From Anderseniella sp. (GTDB lineage: Bacteria > Pseudomonadota > Alphaproteobacteria > Rhizobiales > Aestuariivirgaceae): DNA of 50,914 nucleotides. This document shows, piece by piece, positions 34,467 through 45,702 of the stretch (the stretch's first letter is position 1; each line of letters begins with the position of its first letter). Location of the stretch: positions 1-50,914 of the forward strand of contig JANQOK010000009.1 of NCBI GenBank assembly GCA_028289645.1. The letters run 5' to 3'. Made by a program: the position numbers and the translations under genes. The notes beneath the pieces were generated by a model. The model saw only the letters and a program-made list of their open reading frames with translations. It was not told where the DNA came from and ran no database searches.

Positions 34467-35681
34467 ATGGTAGTTGCGTTGAAAACAGCTGGTATCCGCC
34501 ACGCTGCTCAGCCCGATGAACATGCGTTTTGCGACAGCAAGCAGGTCGCTGCCAAGCTGGACTGCGATGCACCGATCTTGTGTTTTTCACCTGGCGCGCT
34601 AACAGAGCGGGCACAGCAGTTCATCAACGGATTTTCCGGTGAGGTCGCTTACGCCGTGAAAGCCAATCCGTGCCCGCAAGTCATAGAAGTGCTGGTTCAA
34701 GCCGGGGTCAGGGTGTTCGATGTCGCTTCAACCAGGGAAATGGAGACAGTCGGAAGGCTCTGTCCCGATGCCACGTTGCACTATCACAATCCGGTCAAAT
34801 CACGCAGCGAGATCGCTACTGCCTGGCATGGATACGGCTGCCGGCGATTTGCAGCCGACTGCAGGGACGAAATCGACAAAATTGCCGAGACAGTGGGATC
34901 AGCGACAGGCACCGAAATGGCGATCCGGTTCCGACTGCCGTCACATGACGCCTCAGCACATGATTTCTCAAGCAAGTTCGGCACCGACGAGGAAAACGCT
35001 GCCGATCTGATGAAGTATGCCGCACAATGCGGTTTCAGTCCGCTGCTAACCTTCCACCCGGGGTCGCAATGCACCGACCCGGCTGCCTGGGCCAGGCATA
35101 TTGAAGCTGCCGGGCGCATCGCCCGCTGCGCCGGCATCAACCTCACCCGGCTGAACGTCGGTGGTGGCTTTCCGTCCAGCTATTCACACAGTTCAGGCCC
35201 GGCGCTTGCCGCCTATTTCCGGGCCATCGCCGACAGTGTCACTTCAGTCTTTGGCGACAAGTCACCGATTCTGGAGTGTGAACCAGGACGCAGCATTGCA
35301 GCACCCGCGTTTTCATTGCTCACCAGCGTCAAACTGGTTCGCCGGCACACAGCGGACCTGTTCTTGAACGACGGGATCTATGGCGGGTTGCTAGAAGTCA
35401 CACAAGTGAACGACCTGCTGCCATTTTACCGGGTGCTGCGCGACGGCCAGCCGGTCGCCGCCGCTGACAAGCACGACTTCACGGTGTTCGGCCCGACCTG
35501 TGACCCGCTTGATGTGTTACCTGTTCCGCTGCACCTGCCGGCAGACATCCGAGAATTTGACATCATCGAGTTTGCGGGCGTTGGTGCTTATGGCACAGCT
35601 ACAGCAACCAGCTTCAATGGCTACGGTTCTGTGTCCCAGGTCACTGTTGAGCGCGCCTATACAGGTGACCCCGACGGCTAA
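34467..35681 (+). CDS. Type III PLP-dependent (ornithine/lysine-type) decarboxylase
   Basis: A fold-type III (alanine-racemase-like) decarboxylase of the eukaryotic ODC group, 404 aa. The PLP-lysine is Lys65 in YAVKANPCP. Other landmarks are His197 in TFHPGSQC, the glycine loop VGGGFPS, EPGRS, NDGIYGG, and the trans-acting Cys345 in GPTCDPLD. The sequence supports conversion of ornithine to putrescine or lysine to cadaverine. The relative carboxynorspermidine decarboxylase is less likely because GPTCDPLD and NDGIYGG follow ODC. It is divergent from an Lrp gene and its stop overlaps that of the convergent thioesterase gene by 4 bp. Confidence 0.87.
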   Translation: MVVALKTAGIRHAAQPDEHAFCDSKQVAAKLDCDAPILCFSPGALTERAQQFINGFSGEVAYAVKANPCPQVIEVLVQAGVRVFDVASTREMETVGRLCPDATLHYHNPVKSRSEIATAWHGYGCRRFAADCRDEIDKIAETVGSATGTEMAIRFRLPSHDASAHDFSSKFGTDEENAADLMKYAAQCGFSPLLTFHPGSQCTDPAAWARHIEAAGRIARCAGINLTRLNVGGGFPSSYSHSSGPALAAYFRAIADSVTSVFGDKSPILECEPGRSIAAPAFSLLTSVKLVRRHTADLFLNDGIYGGLLEVTQVNDLLPFYRVLRDGQPVAAADKHDFTVFGPTCDPLDVLPVPLHLPADIREFDIIEFAGVGAYGTATATSFNGYGSVSQVTVERAYTGDPDG

Positions 35682-36151
35682 CTTTTCACGTCGTCGCGTC
35701 CCAGCACGGTCATCATTGTTGCCGACAAAGTAGCAATCCGTTTACGTGCGCCTTTGCTGATCGCAAACGCCTCGCCTTCGCAGAACGTGACTGTGCGGCC
35801 AGGCTTGACCACCCTGCCCTCAAATTCAAATGTCTCGCCGGCCGCCGGTGCAAGCAGGTTTGTTTTCAATTCGATGGTGAGTACACCTGCATCTGCCGGC
35901 ATCAGCGAGAAAGCTGCGTATCCGCAGGCGGTGTCGAGTACTGTCGTGGTGACGCCTGCGTGAATGAAGCCGTGCTGTTGGGTGAACCTGTCATCATGAG
36001 CCATGTCAACGACGACCCTGCCCGGCTCAACTGACACCAGTCGCGCGCCCATGGTGGTCAGTGCCGCCTGTCTGGCAAAGCTGTCGGCCACTCGCTGGGC
36101 AAAGTCGGCTGTCTTCGGCTTAAACTCGGTCATGCAAACATATTGCTTCAT
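35678..36151 (-). CDS. PaaI-family hotdog thioesterase
   Basis: A hotdog-fold acyl-CoA thioesterase-like protein, 157 aa. The typical block is DDRFTQQHGFIHAGVTTTVLDTACGYAAFSL, containing the HGG-like HAG and catalytic Asp, then LTIELKTNLLAPAAGETFEFEGRVVK. The physiological substrate is unknown; phenylacetyl-CoA thioesters are only a family precedent. Two ATGs, six codons apart, are possible starts; the earlier is used. It is downstream of rplQ but separated by a strong terminator. Confidence 0.88.
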   Translation of the reverse strand: MKQYVCMTEFKPKTADFAQRVADSFARQAALTTMGARLVSVEPGRVVVDMAHDDRFTQQHGFIHAGVTTTVLDTACGYAAFSLMPADAGVLTIELKTNLLAPAAGETFEFEGRVVKPGRTVTFCEGEAFAISKGARKRIATLSATMMTVLGRDDVKS

Positions 36152-36160
36152 GGACGGCGA

Positions 36161-36190
36161 AAAGAAAAGGCGGCTCCCGAAGGAACCGCC
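36161..36190 (-). terminator. Strong Rho-independent terminator of the ribosomal super-operon
   Basis: On the minus strand GGCGGTTCC and GGAGCCGCC form a 9-bp stem with one G-U around a TTCG tetraloop, followed by TTTTCTTTT. It begins 27 bp after the rplQ stop and ends the S10-spc-alpha transcription unit. Confidence 0.9.
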
Positions 36191-36217
36191 CGAAACCTTT
36201 CAACACCTGAAAGGTGA

Positions 36218-36643
36218 TCATGCCGCTTCGGCTTCACCTTCATCTGCATCCTGGGTAGGACCGGAATCCTGTCCGCGGGCTGCGGGATCGCGGTCGACCA
36301 GTTCGATGACGGCCATCGGTGCGCTGTCGCCATAGCGGAAGCCGGCTTTCAGAACGCGGGTATAGCCGCCATTGCGCTCGCTGTAGCGGGCGCCAAGAAC
36401 TTCAAACAGCTTCTTCACCTGATCTTCATCGCGAACCTTCGACATGGCCTGCCGGCGGGCATGCACGTCACCGCGCTTGGCCAGCGTGATCAGTTTTTCG
36501 GCGACAGGCCGCAAGTCCTTGGCCTTGGGCAGCGTTGTGACAATCTGCTCATGCTTGATGAGCGCAGCCGCCATGTTGGCAAACATTGCCTTGCGATGCG
36601 AGCTTGTGCGGTTGAGCTTGCGTCCGCTCTTTCCGTGGCGCAT
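36218..36643 (-). CDS. rplQ: 50S ribosomal protein L17
   Basis: L17 binds 23S rRNA near the exit-tunnel side of the 50S subunit. The 141-aa protein begins [20 protein letters not shown], the invariant family N terminus, with an AAGGAG ribosome site upstream; a longer frame by 21 codons is therefore rejected. The body includes [21 protein letters not shown] and [20 protein letters not shown]. The final 20 residues form an acidic tail ([10 protein letters not shown]) absent from the shortest homologues. It is the last gene of the alpha operon, after rpoA. Confidence 0.97.
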   Translation of the reverse strand: MRHGKSGRKLNRTSSHRKAMFANMAAALIKHEQIVTTLPKAKDLRPVAEKLITLAKRGDVHARRQAMSKVRDEDQVKKLFEVLGARYSERNGGYTRVLKAGFRYGDSAPMAVIELVDRDPAARGQDSGPTQDADEGEAEAA

Positions 36644-36706
36644 TGGCCTTCTCCTTGGATACCTTTTTTCAGGGGCAGCCTCACGGCTGTCACCTATGGA
36701 TTTCAA

Positions 36707-37723
36707 TCAGTAATGGGTCTCAAACTTCTTGGCCAGTTCCTCGATGTTCTCCGGTGGCCAGTTCTCGATGTCCATGCCGAGGTGCAGACCCATCTGAGCC
36801 AGCACTTCCTTGATCTCGTTCAGCGACTTGCGGCCGAAGTTCGGCGTGCGCAGCATTTCGCCTTCTGTCTTCTGGATCAGATCGCCGATGTAAACGATGT
36901 TGTCGTTCTTCAGGCAGTTTGCCGAGCGGACAGACAGTTCCAGCTCATCGACTTTCTTAAGCAGGGCTGCATTGAATTCCAGCTCCGGCTTTTCTTCTTC
37001 GGTGACAACCTGCTGCGGTTCTTCGAAGTTGATGAACACCTGCAACTGGTCCTGAAGAATACGGGCGGAATAGGCCACGGCATCTTCCGGTGTCATGGAG
37101 CCATCGGTCTCGATGGTCATGATCAGCTTGTCGTAGTCGAGAACCTGGCCTTCACGGGTGTTCTCAACCTTGTAGGACACACGCTTGACCGGGCTATATA
37201 GGCTGTCGACCGGGATCAGGCCGATCGGCGCATCTTCGGGGCGGTTGCGCTCGGCAGCGGCATAACCCTTGCCGGTGTTGACGGTGAACTCCATGCGCAC
37301 TTCCGCTCCGTCATCGAGCGTGCAGATTGGCAGCGTCGGGTTGAGGATGGTGATGTCACCGCTTTCCTCGATATCGCCGGCAGTAACCGCACCGGGACCC
37401 TGCTTGCGCAGCGTCAGGCGCTTGGGACCTTCGCCCTGCATGCCGACGGCGATTTCCTTGATATTCAGCACGATGTCGGTCACGTCCTCACGCACACCGG
37501 CGATGGAGGAGAATTCGTGCAGCACGCCATCGATCTGAACCGAAGTCACCGCTGCGCCCTGCAGCGACGACAGCAGCACCCGACGCAGGCTGTTGCCAAG
37601 CGTCATGCCGAAGCCACGCTCAAGCGGCTCGGCAACCAGCGTCGCGGTGCGACGGCGGTCACGGCCGGCGTTCACGTCCAGCTTTATCGGCTTGATAAGA
37701 TCTTGCCAGTTCTTGGTGTTCAC
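36707..37723 (-). CDS. rpoA: RNA polymerase alpha subunit
   Basis: The alpha subunit nucleates RNA polymerase assembly and contacts activators and UP elements; 338 aa. The N-terminal domain (about 1-230) includes [25 protein letters not shown] and the subunit-contact strand IEETGDI-like [12 protein letters not shown]. The C-terminal domain (about 255-325) has [24 protein letters not shown] and [14 protein letters not shown]. The start codon is GTG with an AGAGGT ribosome site eight bases away, and no nearby ATG fits the family N terminus. It lies between rpsK and rplQ. Confidence 0.98.
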   Translation of the reverse strand: MNTKNWQDLIKPIKLDVNAGRDRRRTATLVAEPLERGFGMTLGNSLRRVLLSSLQGAAVTSVQIDGVLHEFSSIAGVREDVTDIVLNIKEIAVGMQGEGPKRLTLRKQGPGAVTAGDIEESGDITILNPTLPICTLDDGAEVRMEFTVNTGKGYAAAERNRPEDAPIGLIPVDSLYSPVKRVSYKVENTREGQVLDYDKLIMTIETDGSMTPEDAVAYSARILQDQLQVFINFEEPQQVVTEEEKPELEFNAALLKKVDELELSVRSANCLKNDNIVYIGDLIQKTEGEMLRTPNFGRKSLNEIKEVLAQMGLHLGMDIENWPPENIEELAKKFETHY

Positions 37724-37846
37724 GGTGTCGACCTCTGTTCAGTTGCGGGCATCTGTATCCGCGGACCGGAACAGGAACCCTCATATTCAAATCGTGGTGG
37801 CAAATCCGGCTGACCATCCAGCAGATTTGCCGATACTCTGTTTGCC

Positions 37847-38236
37847 CTATACGCGGCGGCGTTTGGGTGGGCGGACGCCATTGTGCGGTATCGGCGTGAC
37901 ATCGCGGATCGACGTCACCTGAAGACCGACTGCCTGAAGCGCGCGCAGCGCGGACTCACGGCCAGAACCGGGCCCGCACACTTCGACCTCAATGGTCTTC
38001 ATGCCGTGCTCCATCGCAATCTCACCTGCCTGTTCCGCGGCAACCTGGGCCGCGTAAGGTGTGGACTTGCGAGACCCCTTGAACTTCATCTTGCCGGCCG
38101 ACGACCAGGCGATTGCATTGCCCTGCACGTCGGTGATGGTGATCATGGTGTTGTTAAACGTGGAATTCACGTGGGCGACACCGGAGGAGATGTTCTTACG
38201 TTCCTTGCGGCGCGTACGTGTTGGTTCTTTAGCCAT
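37847..38236 (-). CDS. rpsK: 30S ribosomal protein S11
   Basis: S11 sits on the platform of the 30S subunit near the mRNA exit. The 129-aa protein has [26 protein letters not shown] and [17 protein letters not shown]. The C-terminal block is [41 protein letters not shown]. Full length, ordinary ATG start. A 123-bp gap separates it from rpoA. Confidence 0.98.
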   Translation of the reverse strand: MAKEPTRTRRKERKNISSGVAHVNSTFNNTMITITDVQGNAIAWSSAGKMKFKGSRKSTPYAAQVAAEQAGEIAMEHGMKTIEVEVCGPGSGRESALRALQAVGLQVTSIRDVTPIPHNGVRPPKRRRV

Positions 38237-38266
38237 TTCAAAAATGCTTTCCGAGACAGAAACTGA

Positions 38267-38635
38267 TTACTTCTTCTTGCCTGCAATCGCCTTGGCTGGC
38301 CCCTTGCGGGTGCGGGCATTGGTATGGGTGCGCTGACCGCGAACCGGCAGGCCGCGGCGATGGCGCAGGCCACGGTAGCAGCCAAGGTCCATCAGACGCT
38401 TGATGTTCATTGCGGTTTCACGGCGCAAGTCGCCTTCAACCATGTAGTCGCGATCAATCGCTTCACGGATCTGGATGACCTCCGCGTCGGACAATTCGTT
38501 GACGCGGCGCTCTGAAGCAATGTTGACCGATTCACAGATCTGCTTGGCGTAATTCGCGCCGATGCCGTGAATATACTGCAGCGCGATCACCACGCGCTTG
38601 TTCGTCGGAATGTTGACGCCTGCTATACGGGCCAA
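38267..38635 (-). CDS. rpsM: 30S ribosomal protein S13, TTG start
   Basis: S13 is at the 30S head and contacts the 50S subunit and P-site tRNA. Starting at TTG gives 122 residues beginning with the family sequence (M)[14 protein letters not shown]. The segment AGGAG lies 9 bases before it, a good ribosome site. An in-frame ATG six codons upstream would add MQENSV, overlapping that site. It would place the only nearby SD inside the gene, so TTG is preferred. Other blocks are [15 protein letters not shown] and [25 protein letters not shown]. It heads the alpha-operon part after a 206-224 bp gap that contains a likely promoter. Confidence 0.95.
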   Translation of the reverse strand: MARIAGVNIPTNKRVVIALQYIHGIGANYAKQICESVNIASERRVNELSDAEVIQIREAIDRDYMVEGDLRRETAMNIKRLMDLGCYRGLRHRRGLPVRGQRTHTNARTRKGPAKAIAGKKK

Positions 38636-38712
38636 GACGCTATTCTCCTGCATACGGTCTGGCCCGACATAATGTCAGAAATGCCAGCACCAAAACTGAA
38701 CCAAAGAACGGA

Positions 38713-38735
38713 TTGTTGCTGCCTAACGGCAACAA
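38713..38735 (-). other. Leader hairpin upstream of rpsM
   Basis: A perfect 7-bp inverted repeat TTGTTGC/GCAACAA with a 9-nt loop is transcribed between the candidate promoter and the rpsM start. It could take part in autogenous control of the alpha-operon mRNA; no direct evidence of such control exists here. Confidence 0.4.
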
Positions 38736-38798
38736 GGCTCACCCCAAGCAGAAACAGCTCTACTTGCGGTCAGCCTGTAAGCAACCGGATTGGCGCAG

Positions 38799-38827
38799 TT
38801 TCTATGCCGGATTCCCCGGCACGTCAA
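38799..38827 (-). promoter_or_regulatory. Candidate internal promoter for rpsM-rpsK-rpoA-rplQ
   Basis: On the minus strand TTGACG (at 38827-38822) and TAGAAA (at 38804-38799) are 17 bp apart, an ideal spacing. It predicts a leader of about 157 nt before the rpsM TTG. It lies in the unusually long adk-rpsM gap, which fits an internal promoter. Confidence 0.5.
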
Positions 38828-38859
38828 CCATTTAACCGCTATCCTGTCGCCTGCGACCC

Positions 38860-39428
38860 CTACCCGTTCAACACCTCCATGATCTGACGGGTGACTTCGT
38901 CCATTTCCGCCATACCATCAACACTGCGCAACGTACCTTTCGTTGCGTAATACTCGATCAGCGGCGCTGTCTGGGCGTGATAGACATCAAGCCGTTTCTT
39001 CAGCGCTTCTGCATTGTCGTCGGCCCGCGGGCCGCCCACCGTCTCCGTCGCTCGCTTTTCGATGCGACTGATCAAAATGCCGTCGTTCACCTTGAGCTCC
39101 ACGACCGCATCGAGCTGCAGGCCTTTGTCGGCCAGCATGACGTCGAGGGCTTCGGCCTGAGACACGTTACGGGGGAAACCGTCCAGGATAAATCCGGCCG
39201 CGCAGTCGGGATCTTCGATCCGGTCAGCAATGATGCCGACCACGACATCGTCAGGAACCAGCTCGCCGCGCGCCATGACGTCCTTGGCTTTCAATCCGAC
39301 AGGCGAACCAGCCGCGGCGGCAGCGCGCAGCATGTCGCCGGTGGACAGTTGCTTCATGTTCCTGCTGGCTTCGATACGCTGCGCCTGCGTACCTTTGCCG
39401 GCACCCGGAGGCCCAAGAATGATGATAT

Positions 39429-39432
<4 letters not shown>
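38860..39432 (-). CDS. adk: Adenylate kinase, short form
   Basis: Interconverts AMP+ATP and 2 ADP in the cytoplasm; 190 aa. The P-loop is [13 protein letters not shown], the AMP-binding region has [11 protein letters not shown] and [13 protein letters not shown], and the LID region is [17 protein letters not shown]. The LID is the short type, lacking the roughly 30-residue insertion and Cys ligands of zinc forms. The start codon is GTG and overlaps the secY stop (GTGA), so translation is coupled to SecY. It precedes rpsM. Confidence 0.96.
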
Positions 39433-40760
<1,328 letters not shown>

Positions 40761-40964
40761 TCGGGATTCCTTATCCGTGTACCTGACCGGTGCTGGTGAC
40801 CAATATCGGCATGCAGCCGCCCGATCACAAGCACCAAGTTATCACAAAGGCCCGGTTTGCGAGAGCAACATGGGTTCTGATGAGCCCATAAAGCCGCTCT
40901 ATCACTTTGAGAGCGATCAGGTTTATGATTTCGGTTGGATCAACCAAAATCATCCTGATGCAGG

Positions 40965-41456
40965 TCAGGCCTTGGCCTTTTCTTCCTCAACTGGTTTCTC
41001 TTCGATCAAATTCACCTTGCCGCCGGCCTTTTCAATGGCCGCGGCTGCAGATTTTGTGGCGTGGTTGACATGCAGATCCAGCTTGGCTTTCAGTTCGCCC
41101 TGGCCGAGCACACGCACGCCGTCAAGCGGCTTGGAAACAATACCGGCGGCCACCAATGCAGCCAGGTCCACTGGCTTCTTGATGTCCAGCTTCTTGGCAT
41201 CAACCGCAGCCTGAAGGCGGCCAAGATTGACTTCGTTGAATGCGAGCCGGTTCGGCTTGGTGAAGCCGCGCTTGGGCAAGCGCCGGTAAATCGGCATCTG
41301 GCCACCTTCAAAGCCGTGCTTGGGCCCACCCGAACGCGATCCGTGGCCCTTGTGACCTCGGCCGGCGGTCTTGCCCTTGCCGGACCCGATACCACGGCCA
41401 ACACGTGTGCGCTCTTTGCGGGCACCCGGATTGTCTGAAATTTCGTTGAGCTTCAT
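40965..41456 (-). CDS. rplO: 50S ribosomal protein L15
   Basis: L15 is a late-assembling 50S protein with an extended basic N-terminal tail, here 163 aa. It opens [22 protein letters not shown], followed by the Gly/Lys-rich [19 protein letters not shown] and [18 protein letters not shown]. The C-terminal globular part contains [22 protein letters not shown]. The final VEEEKAKA is a short acidic/basic extension. It lies between rpmD and secY as in the canonical spc operon. Confidence 0.97.
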   Translation of the reverse strand: MKLNEISDNPGARKERTRVGRGIGSGKGKTAGRGHKGHGSRSGGPKHGFEGGQMPIYRRLPKRGFTKPNRLAFNEVNLGRLQAAVDAKKLDIKKPVDLAALVAAGIVSKPLDGVRVLGQGELKAKLDLHVNHATKSAAAAIEKAGGKVNLIEEKPVEEEKAKA

Positions 41457-41502
41457 TGTCTTTGCTTCTCTTGTATCTGTTTGGCCGCGCGGCCGAAAAT
41501 GT

Positions 41503-41697
41503 CTACTGACCGTCCACTACACGAACCAGATGTGAAACCTTGGCGATCATGCCGCGAACCGCAGGGGTATCCTCCAGCGTGCGCGTACGATGCATCTTGT
41601 TGAGCCCCAGGCCAACAAGAGTGGCGCGCTGGTCACCGGGGCGGCGCAGTGGTGATCCAATCTGCTGGACGGTGACAGTCTTTTTATCCTTGGCCAT
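41503..41697 (-). CDS. rpmD: 50S ribosomal protein L30
   Basis: A small 64-aa protein of the 50S subunit, [20 protein letters not shown], then [25 protein letters not shown] and a C-terminal HLVRVVDGQ. The start at MAKDKK is preferred to an upstream in-frame start four codons earlier because it matches the usual length. It is absent from some bacterial spc operons but present here. Confidence 0.95.
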   Translation of the reverse strand: MAKDKKTVTVQQIGSPLRRPGDQRATLVGLGLNKMHRTRTLEDTPAVRGMIAKVSHLVRVVDGQ

Positions 41698-41742
41698 GAT
41701 ATTCCTCAATCAACCATTTTGTACCGACGCGGCTGCGCCTGA

Positions 41743-42291
41743 TCAATCCGCTGAAACCTCGCCGTCCTTACGGCGCGACATGATGTCAGACACTTTCTTG
41801 CCACGACGCGCAGCCACGGAACGCGGACTGGTCTCGCGCTTCAATGCATCAAAGGTTGCCCGAACCATATTGTAGGGGTTCGAGGTCCCGATTGACTTGG
41901 CCACCACATCCTGCATGCCGACGCTTTCGAAAACGGCGCGCATCGGGCCACCGGCGATGATACCGGTACCGGCGGGTGCTGAACGGAGCACTACACGCCC
42001 GGCGCCATGCCGGCCGGCAACATCGTGGTGCAAGGTGCGCCCTTCGCGCAGCGGAACGCGGATCATCTCGCGCTTGGCGCTTTCGGTTGCCTTGCGGATG
42101 GCCTCCGGCACCTCGCGTGCCTTGCCATGACCAAAACCGACCCGGCCCTTCTGGTCGCCCACAACAACGAGAGCGGCAAAGCCGAACCTGCGGCCACCCT
42201 TTACAACCTTGGCAACACGGTTGATGTGGACGAGCTTGTCGACAAACTCATTGTCCTGATCCCGGTCGCGGCGTTCGCGTTCTCTTGCCAT
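41743..42291 (-). CDS. rpsE: 30S ribosomal protein S5
   Basis: S5 shapes decoding fidelity at the mRNA entry site. The 182-aa protein has [19 protein letters not shown] and [30 protein letters not shown]. The C-terminal block is [45 protein letters not shown]. The conserved basic loop residues linked to spectinomycin response (VVKGGRRF) are intact. It begins [14 protein letters not shown], a charged alphaproteobacterial-type N terminus. Confidence 0.98.
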   Translation of the reverse strand: MARERERRDRDQDNEFVDKLVHINRVAKVVKGGRRFGFAALVVVGDQKGRVGFGHGKAREVPEAIRKATESAKREMIRVPLREGRTLHHDVAGRHGAGRVVLRSAPAGTGIIAGGPMRAVFESVGMQDVVAKSIGTSNPYNMVRATFDALKRETSPRSVAARRGKKVSDIMSRRKDGEVSAD

Positions 42292-42321
42292 CTGATTATA
42301 CCTGTTTCTCAGTCAAAATTG

Positions 42322-42684
42322 TTAGAACTTCAGTCCGCCTTCGCGGGCTGCGTCAGCCAGGGTCTTGACCCGGCCATGATAAAGGTAACCGCCACGGTCA
42401 AAGACAACCGCTTCCACACCGGCTTTCTTGGCGCGTTCCGCAACCAGCTTGCCGACAGCGGCGGCTGCGGCTGAATCGCCACCGGTCTTCAGGGAACCGC
42501 GCAGGTCTTTTTCAAGCGTTGATGCCGCGGCGATCGTCACACCCTTCACATCATCGATCACCTGTACCGAAATGTTCTTGTGCGACCGGTTTACGCTGAG
42601 ACGCGGACGACCGTTGTTGTTGGCCTTCAGTTCCCGGCGGACACGCTGCTTGCGGCGCTCGCTAATTGTCAGTTTTCCAGACAT
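42322..42684 (-). CDS. rplR: 50S ribosomal protein L18
   Basis: L18 binds 5S rRNA with L5 and L25 in the central protuberance. The 120-aa protein has [46 protein letters not shown] and [23 protein letters not shown]. Length and end are typical. It is in its usual place between rplF and rpsE. Confidence 0.97.
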   Translation of the reverse strand: MSGKLTISERRKQRVRRELKANNNGRPRLSVNRSHKNISVQVIDDVKGVTIAAASTLEKDLRGSLKTGGDSAAAAAVGKLVAERAKKAGVEAVVFDRGGYLYHGRVKTLADAAREGGLKF

Positions 42685-42710
42685 TGTCTTAAAGCCCTTC
42701 AGCTCAACCG

Positions 42711-43244
42711 TTACTTCTTCTTGCCTTCCTTGCGGAAGATTGTCTCATCGGCGTACTTGACACCCTTGCCCTTGTAGGGCTCCGGCGGACGCCATGCCCG
42801 AATTTCAGCCGCGACCTGGCCGACGCGCTGCTTGTCGATGCCGGATACGACAATTTCGGTCGGCTTCGGCACCTTGATGTCGATGCCATCAGGAACCGCG
42901 TAGACCACATCGTGACTATAGCCGAGGTTCAGCTGCAAGCCCTGGCCCTGCAATGCGGCACGATAACCGACACCATTGATTTCCAGCGTCTTGCTGAATC
43001 CGTCGGTGACGCCGGTAATCAGGTTTGCCACCAGGGTGCGGGACAGGCCCCAGGCAGACCGTGCCGCCTTTGACTGGTCCACCGGTGCAACGGTGATCTC
43101 GTCGTTCTCATGCTTGACACTGACCAGATCAACCAACTGGGCCTGCAGTTCACCCTTGGGCCCCTTGACCTTGACGGTCTGGCCCTCAAGCGTAACGGTT
43201 ACACCACCTGGTACCGATACCGGTTTTTTTCCAATACGAGACAT
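42711..43244 (-). CDS. rplF: 50S ribosomal protein L6
   Basis: L6 lies near the factor-binding site of the 50S subunit. The 177-aa protein starts [19 protein letters not shown] and has [26 protein letters not shown]. The ending [19 protein letters not shown] is the usual L6 C terminus. Two duplicated RNA-binding-like domains are present, as in all L6 proteins. Confidence 0.98.
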   Translation of the reverse strand: MSRIGKKPVSVPGGVTVTLEGQTVKVKGPKGELQAQLVDLVSVKHENDEITVAPVDQSKAARSAWGLSRTLVANLITGVTDGFSKTLEINGVGYRAALQGQGLQLNLGYSHDVVYAVPDGIDIKVPKPTEIVVSGIDKQRVGQVAAEIRAWRPPEPYKGKGVKYADETIFRKEGKKK

Positions 43245-43336
43245 GGGCTTCCTTGCCTCCGATCCTCAATTCACTGCCACCTGCCCTCTTCGGCACCGAC
43301 AGAAACATCAACAAATAGCGAATACCTGCAGCAGCC

Positions 43337-43735
43337 TTAAAAGACCGTGCAGAGAACCTCGCCACCAACGTTATTTTCACGCGCCTGGCTGTCGGACATG
43401 ACACCCTTTGACGTGGACATGATTGCCACGCCGAGGCCGTTGTAGATCGTCGGCAACTCACCGACTGATGCATACACGCGCCGGCCCGGCTTGGACACGC
43501 GCTTGATCTCGCGAATGCCAGGCTCGCCGTCGAAATACTTGAGTTCGACTTCAAGCTCAGCCTGTCCGGAGGTACGCTCGGTTACGGCGAACCCGCGGAT
43601 ATAGCCTTCAGACTGCAATACTTCCAGCACGCGCTCGCGCAGACGCGATGACGGGCTTGCCACCTTGGACTTGCCACGCTGCTGCGCATTGCGGATGCGG
43701 GTCAACATATCGCCGATTGGATCCGTGACGTTCAT
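43337..43735 (-). CDS. rpsH: 30S ribosomal protein S8
   Basis: S8 is a primary 16S rRNA binder and, in enterics, the spc-operon autoregulator. The 132-aa protein has [18 protein letters not shown], then [36 protein letters not shown] and [11 protein letters not shown]. The C-terminal Ser/Thr-rich RNA-binding loop is intact. Whether the autoregulation seen in E. coli applies here is not shown by sequence. Confidence 0.98.
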   Translation of the reverse strand: MNVTDPIGDMLTRIRNAQQRGKSKVASPSSRLRERVLEVLQSEGYIRGFAVTERTSGQAELEVELKYFDGEPGIREIKRVSKPGRRVYASVGELPTIYNGLGVAIMSTSKGVMSDSQARENNVGGEVLCTVF

Positions 43736-43769
43736 TTTTCGCTCTTTCCTTTAGAACCTTGGCGCGCTG

Positions 43770-44075
43770 TTACCAGCTGGACTTCACCACACCGGGGATC
43801 AATCCCTGGTTGGCGAGATCGCGCAGTGCAATTCGAGACATGGCCATCTTGCGGTAGTAGCCGCGCGGGCGACCTGAAACTTCACAACGGTTGCGCACCC
43901 GGATGGCGGCGGAGTTGCGCGGCAGTTCCGCCAGCTTCAGCCGAGCCGCAAATCGCTCTTCCATCGGAAGCGACTTGTCGTTGGCGATCACCCGCAGCTG
44001 CGCACGCTTGGCGGCATACTGCTTCACCAGACGCTTGCGGCGGTTGTTTTTCTCAATTGCACTTTTCTTTGCCAT
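43770..44075 (-). CDS. rpsN: 30S ribosomal protein S14, long zinc-free form
   Basis: The 101-aa protein is the longer S14 type: it lacks the CxxC zinc knuckles of the short form (one Cys only). Sequence blocks are [44 protein letters not shown] and [22 protein letters not shown]. It binds the 16S rRNA 3' domain in the 30S head. Confidence 0.98.
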   Translation of the reverse strand: MAKKSAIEKNNRRKRLVKQYAAKRAQLRVIANDKSLPMEERFAARLKLAELPRNSAAIRVRNRCEVSGRPRGYYRKMAMSRIALRDLANQGLIPGVVKSSW

Positions 44076-44108
44076 GAGTTCTTCCGTTTCCTTGTTCTTC
44101 GCGCCGCG

Positions 44109-44687
44109 TTACGCTGCTGCCTGCTGGCCTTGCCGTATGCGGAACGGGAAATTAAATGCCTTCAACAGCGCCCGGGCTTCGTCGTTGGTCTTTGCCGTGG
44201 TGCAAATCACAATATCCAGTCCCCACATGCGGTCGATCTTGTCGTAGTCGATCTCCGGGAACACAATGTGCTCTTTCAGGCCCGTGGCATAGTTGCCGCG
44301 GCCATCGAAGCTCTGATCAGACAGACCGCGAAAGTCACGAACACGCGGCAAGGCGATATTGATGTAGCGATCCAGAAACTCGTACATCTGCTGCTTGCGC
44401 AGGGTGACCTTGACACCGATGTCCATGCCTTCGCGCAGCTTGAATGTCGCTATAGACTTGCGCGCCTTGGTGACCATGACCTTCTGACCGGCAATCTTGG
44501 TCAGTTCTTCCGCGGCCACCTTGACCAGTTTGGAATCACCGACCGCGTCGCCGACACCCATGTTGAGCACGATCTTGTCGAGCTTCGGAACCTGCATCGG
44601 GTTCGTGTAACCGAACTGTTCGATCAGCTTGGCGCGAATCTCGTCGTCATAGAGCTTGCGCAGGCGTGGTACATATACATCAGCCAT
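44109..44687 (-). CDS. rplE: 50S ribosomal protein L5
   Basis: L5 binds 5S rRNA and contacts P-site tRNA. The 192-aa protein has [24 protein letters not shown]-like [24 protein letters not shown] and [32 protein letters not shown]. The last part is [26 protein letters not shown]. Its start codon overlaps the rplX stop by 8 bp, so the two are coupled. Confidence 0.98.
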   Translation of the reverse strand: MADVYVPRLRKLYDDEIRAKLIEQFGYTNPMQVPKLDKIVLNMGVGDAVGDSKLVKVAAEELTKIAGQKVMVTKARKSIATFKLREGMDIGVKVTLRKQQMYEFLDRYINIALPRVRDFRGLSDQSFDGRGNYATGLKEHIVFPEIDYDKIDRMWGLDIVICTTAKTNDEARALLKAFNFPFRIRQGQQAAA

Positions 44688-45003
44688 CGATCACCTCCCC
44701 GGAACGCCTGGCGACCCGGACTTTCTTACCGTCATCGAGAACCTTGTACCCGACACGTGTTGCCTTGCCGTCCTTGGGATCAATGTGCGCCAGATTGGAC
44801 ACATGGATGGACAGCTCCTTGCTAACAATTCCACCGTCTTGAGCAGCAGTCTGCTTCTGGTGTTTGCGCGCAACATTGACGCCGCTTACCACGGCACGAT
44901 TTTCATTCGGCAGAACCTTCAGCACGTCCCCGGACTTGCCCTTGTCCTTGCCGGCAACCACGATGACGCGATCGCCCTTCTTCACTTTCAGTTTCACAGC
45001 CAT
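44680..45003 (-). CDS. rplX: 50S ribosomal protein L24
   Basis: L24 is an assembly-initiating protein with a KOW motif ([25 protein letters not shown]), 107 aa. The ATG overlaps the stop of rplN by one base (TGATG); an in-frame GTG one codon earlier is not needed. The C terminus [12 protein letters not shown] is typical. It is followed directly by rplE. Confidence 0.97.
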   Translation of the reverse strand: MAVKLKVKKGDRVIVVAGKDKGKSGDVLKVLPNENRAVVSGVNVARKHQKQTAAQDGGIVSKELSIHVSNLAHIDPKDGKATRVGYKVLDDGKKVRVARRSGEVIDG

Positions 45004-45371
45004 CACAGCACCTCCGGTGCAAGCGAAATAATCTTCATATGGTTGCGGCCACGCAGTTCACGCGGAACCGGGCCGAAAATACGGGTGCCGACCGGCTCAC
45101 CCTGGTTGTTGATCAGCACAGCGGCATTGCGGTCAAACCGGATTGCTGATCCATCGCCGCGCTGAATGTCCTTTGCGGTGCGCACAACAACCGCCTTCAT
45201 CACCGCACCCTTCTTCACGCGACCGCGCGGAATAGCATCCTTGATGGACACGACGATGATATCGCCGACGCGCGCGTACTTACGCTTCGAACCGCCCAGC
45301 ACCTTGATGCACTGGACACGGCGAGCGCCGGAATTGTCGGCGACGTCGAGATTTGTTTCTACCTGGATCAT
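45003..45371 (-). CDS. rplN: 50S ribosomal protein L14
   Basis: L14 is a 122-aa OB-fold protein at the 50S inter-subunit face, contacting 16S helix 14. It starts [27 protein letters not shown] and has [20 protein letters not shown]. The ending is [19 protein letters not shown]. Length and residues are fully conventional. Confidence 0.98.
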   Translation of the reverse strand: MIQVETNLDVADNSGARRVQCIKVLGGSKRKYARVGDIIVVSIKDAIPRGRVKKGAVMKAVVVRTAKDIQRGDGSAIRFDRNAAVLINNQGEPVGTRIFGPVPRELRGRNHMKIISLAPEVL

Positions 45372-45455
45372 GGCTTCATCCGTTGTTCTTGATGCCTGTT
45401 CGCCCTGTCATTCTGATCAGCGGCGCAGCAGCACGTTCAAATCCTGTTTTCAGAC

Positions 45456-45686
45456 CTATTCTACGACCAGCGCCCAGGTCTTGTTGCGCGACAACGGACG
45501 ACATTCCTCGATACGAACGATGTCCCCTGTCTTGGCAGAGTTGGCTTCATCATGCGCATGGTACTTCTTGGTACGGCGCACGGTCTTTTTCATCATCGGG
45601 TGGGTGAAACGGCGCTCGACACGAACAACAATGGTCTTGTCATTTTTGTCGCTCACCACGACACCCTGCAAAATACGTTTGGGCAT
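45456..45686 (-). CDS. rpsQ: 30S ribosomal protein S17
   Basis: S17 is an OB-fold 16S rRNA binder, 76 aa from [21 protein letters not shown]. The longer frame (24 extra residues of unrelated composition) was rejected because it overlaps rpmC and would miss the family start. Conserved parts include [19 protein letters not shown] and [20 protein letters not shown]. Confidence 0.97.
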   Translation of the reverse strand: MPKRILQGVVVSDKNDKTIVVRVERRFTHPMMKKTVRRTKKYHAHDEANSAKTGDIVRIEECRPLSRNKTWALVVE

Positions 45687-45702
45687 GGGTTCGAAACTCC
45701 AA

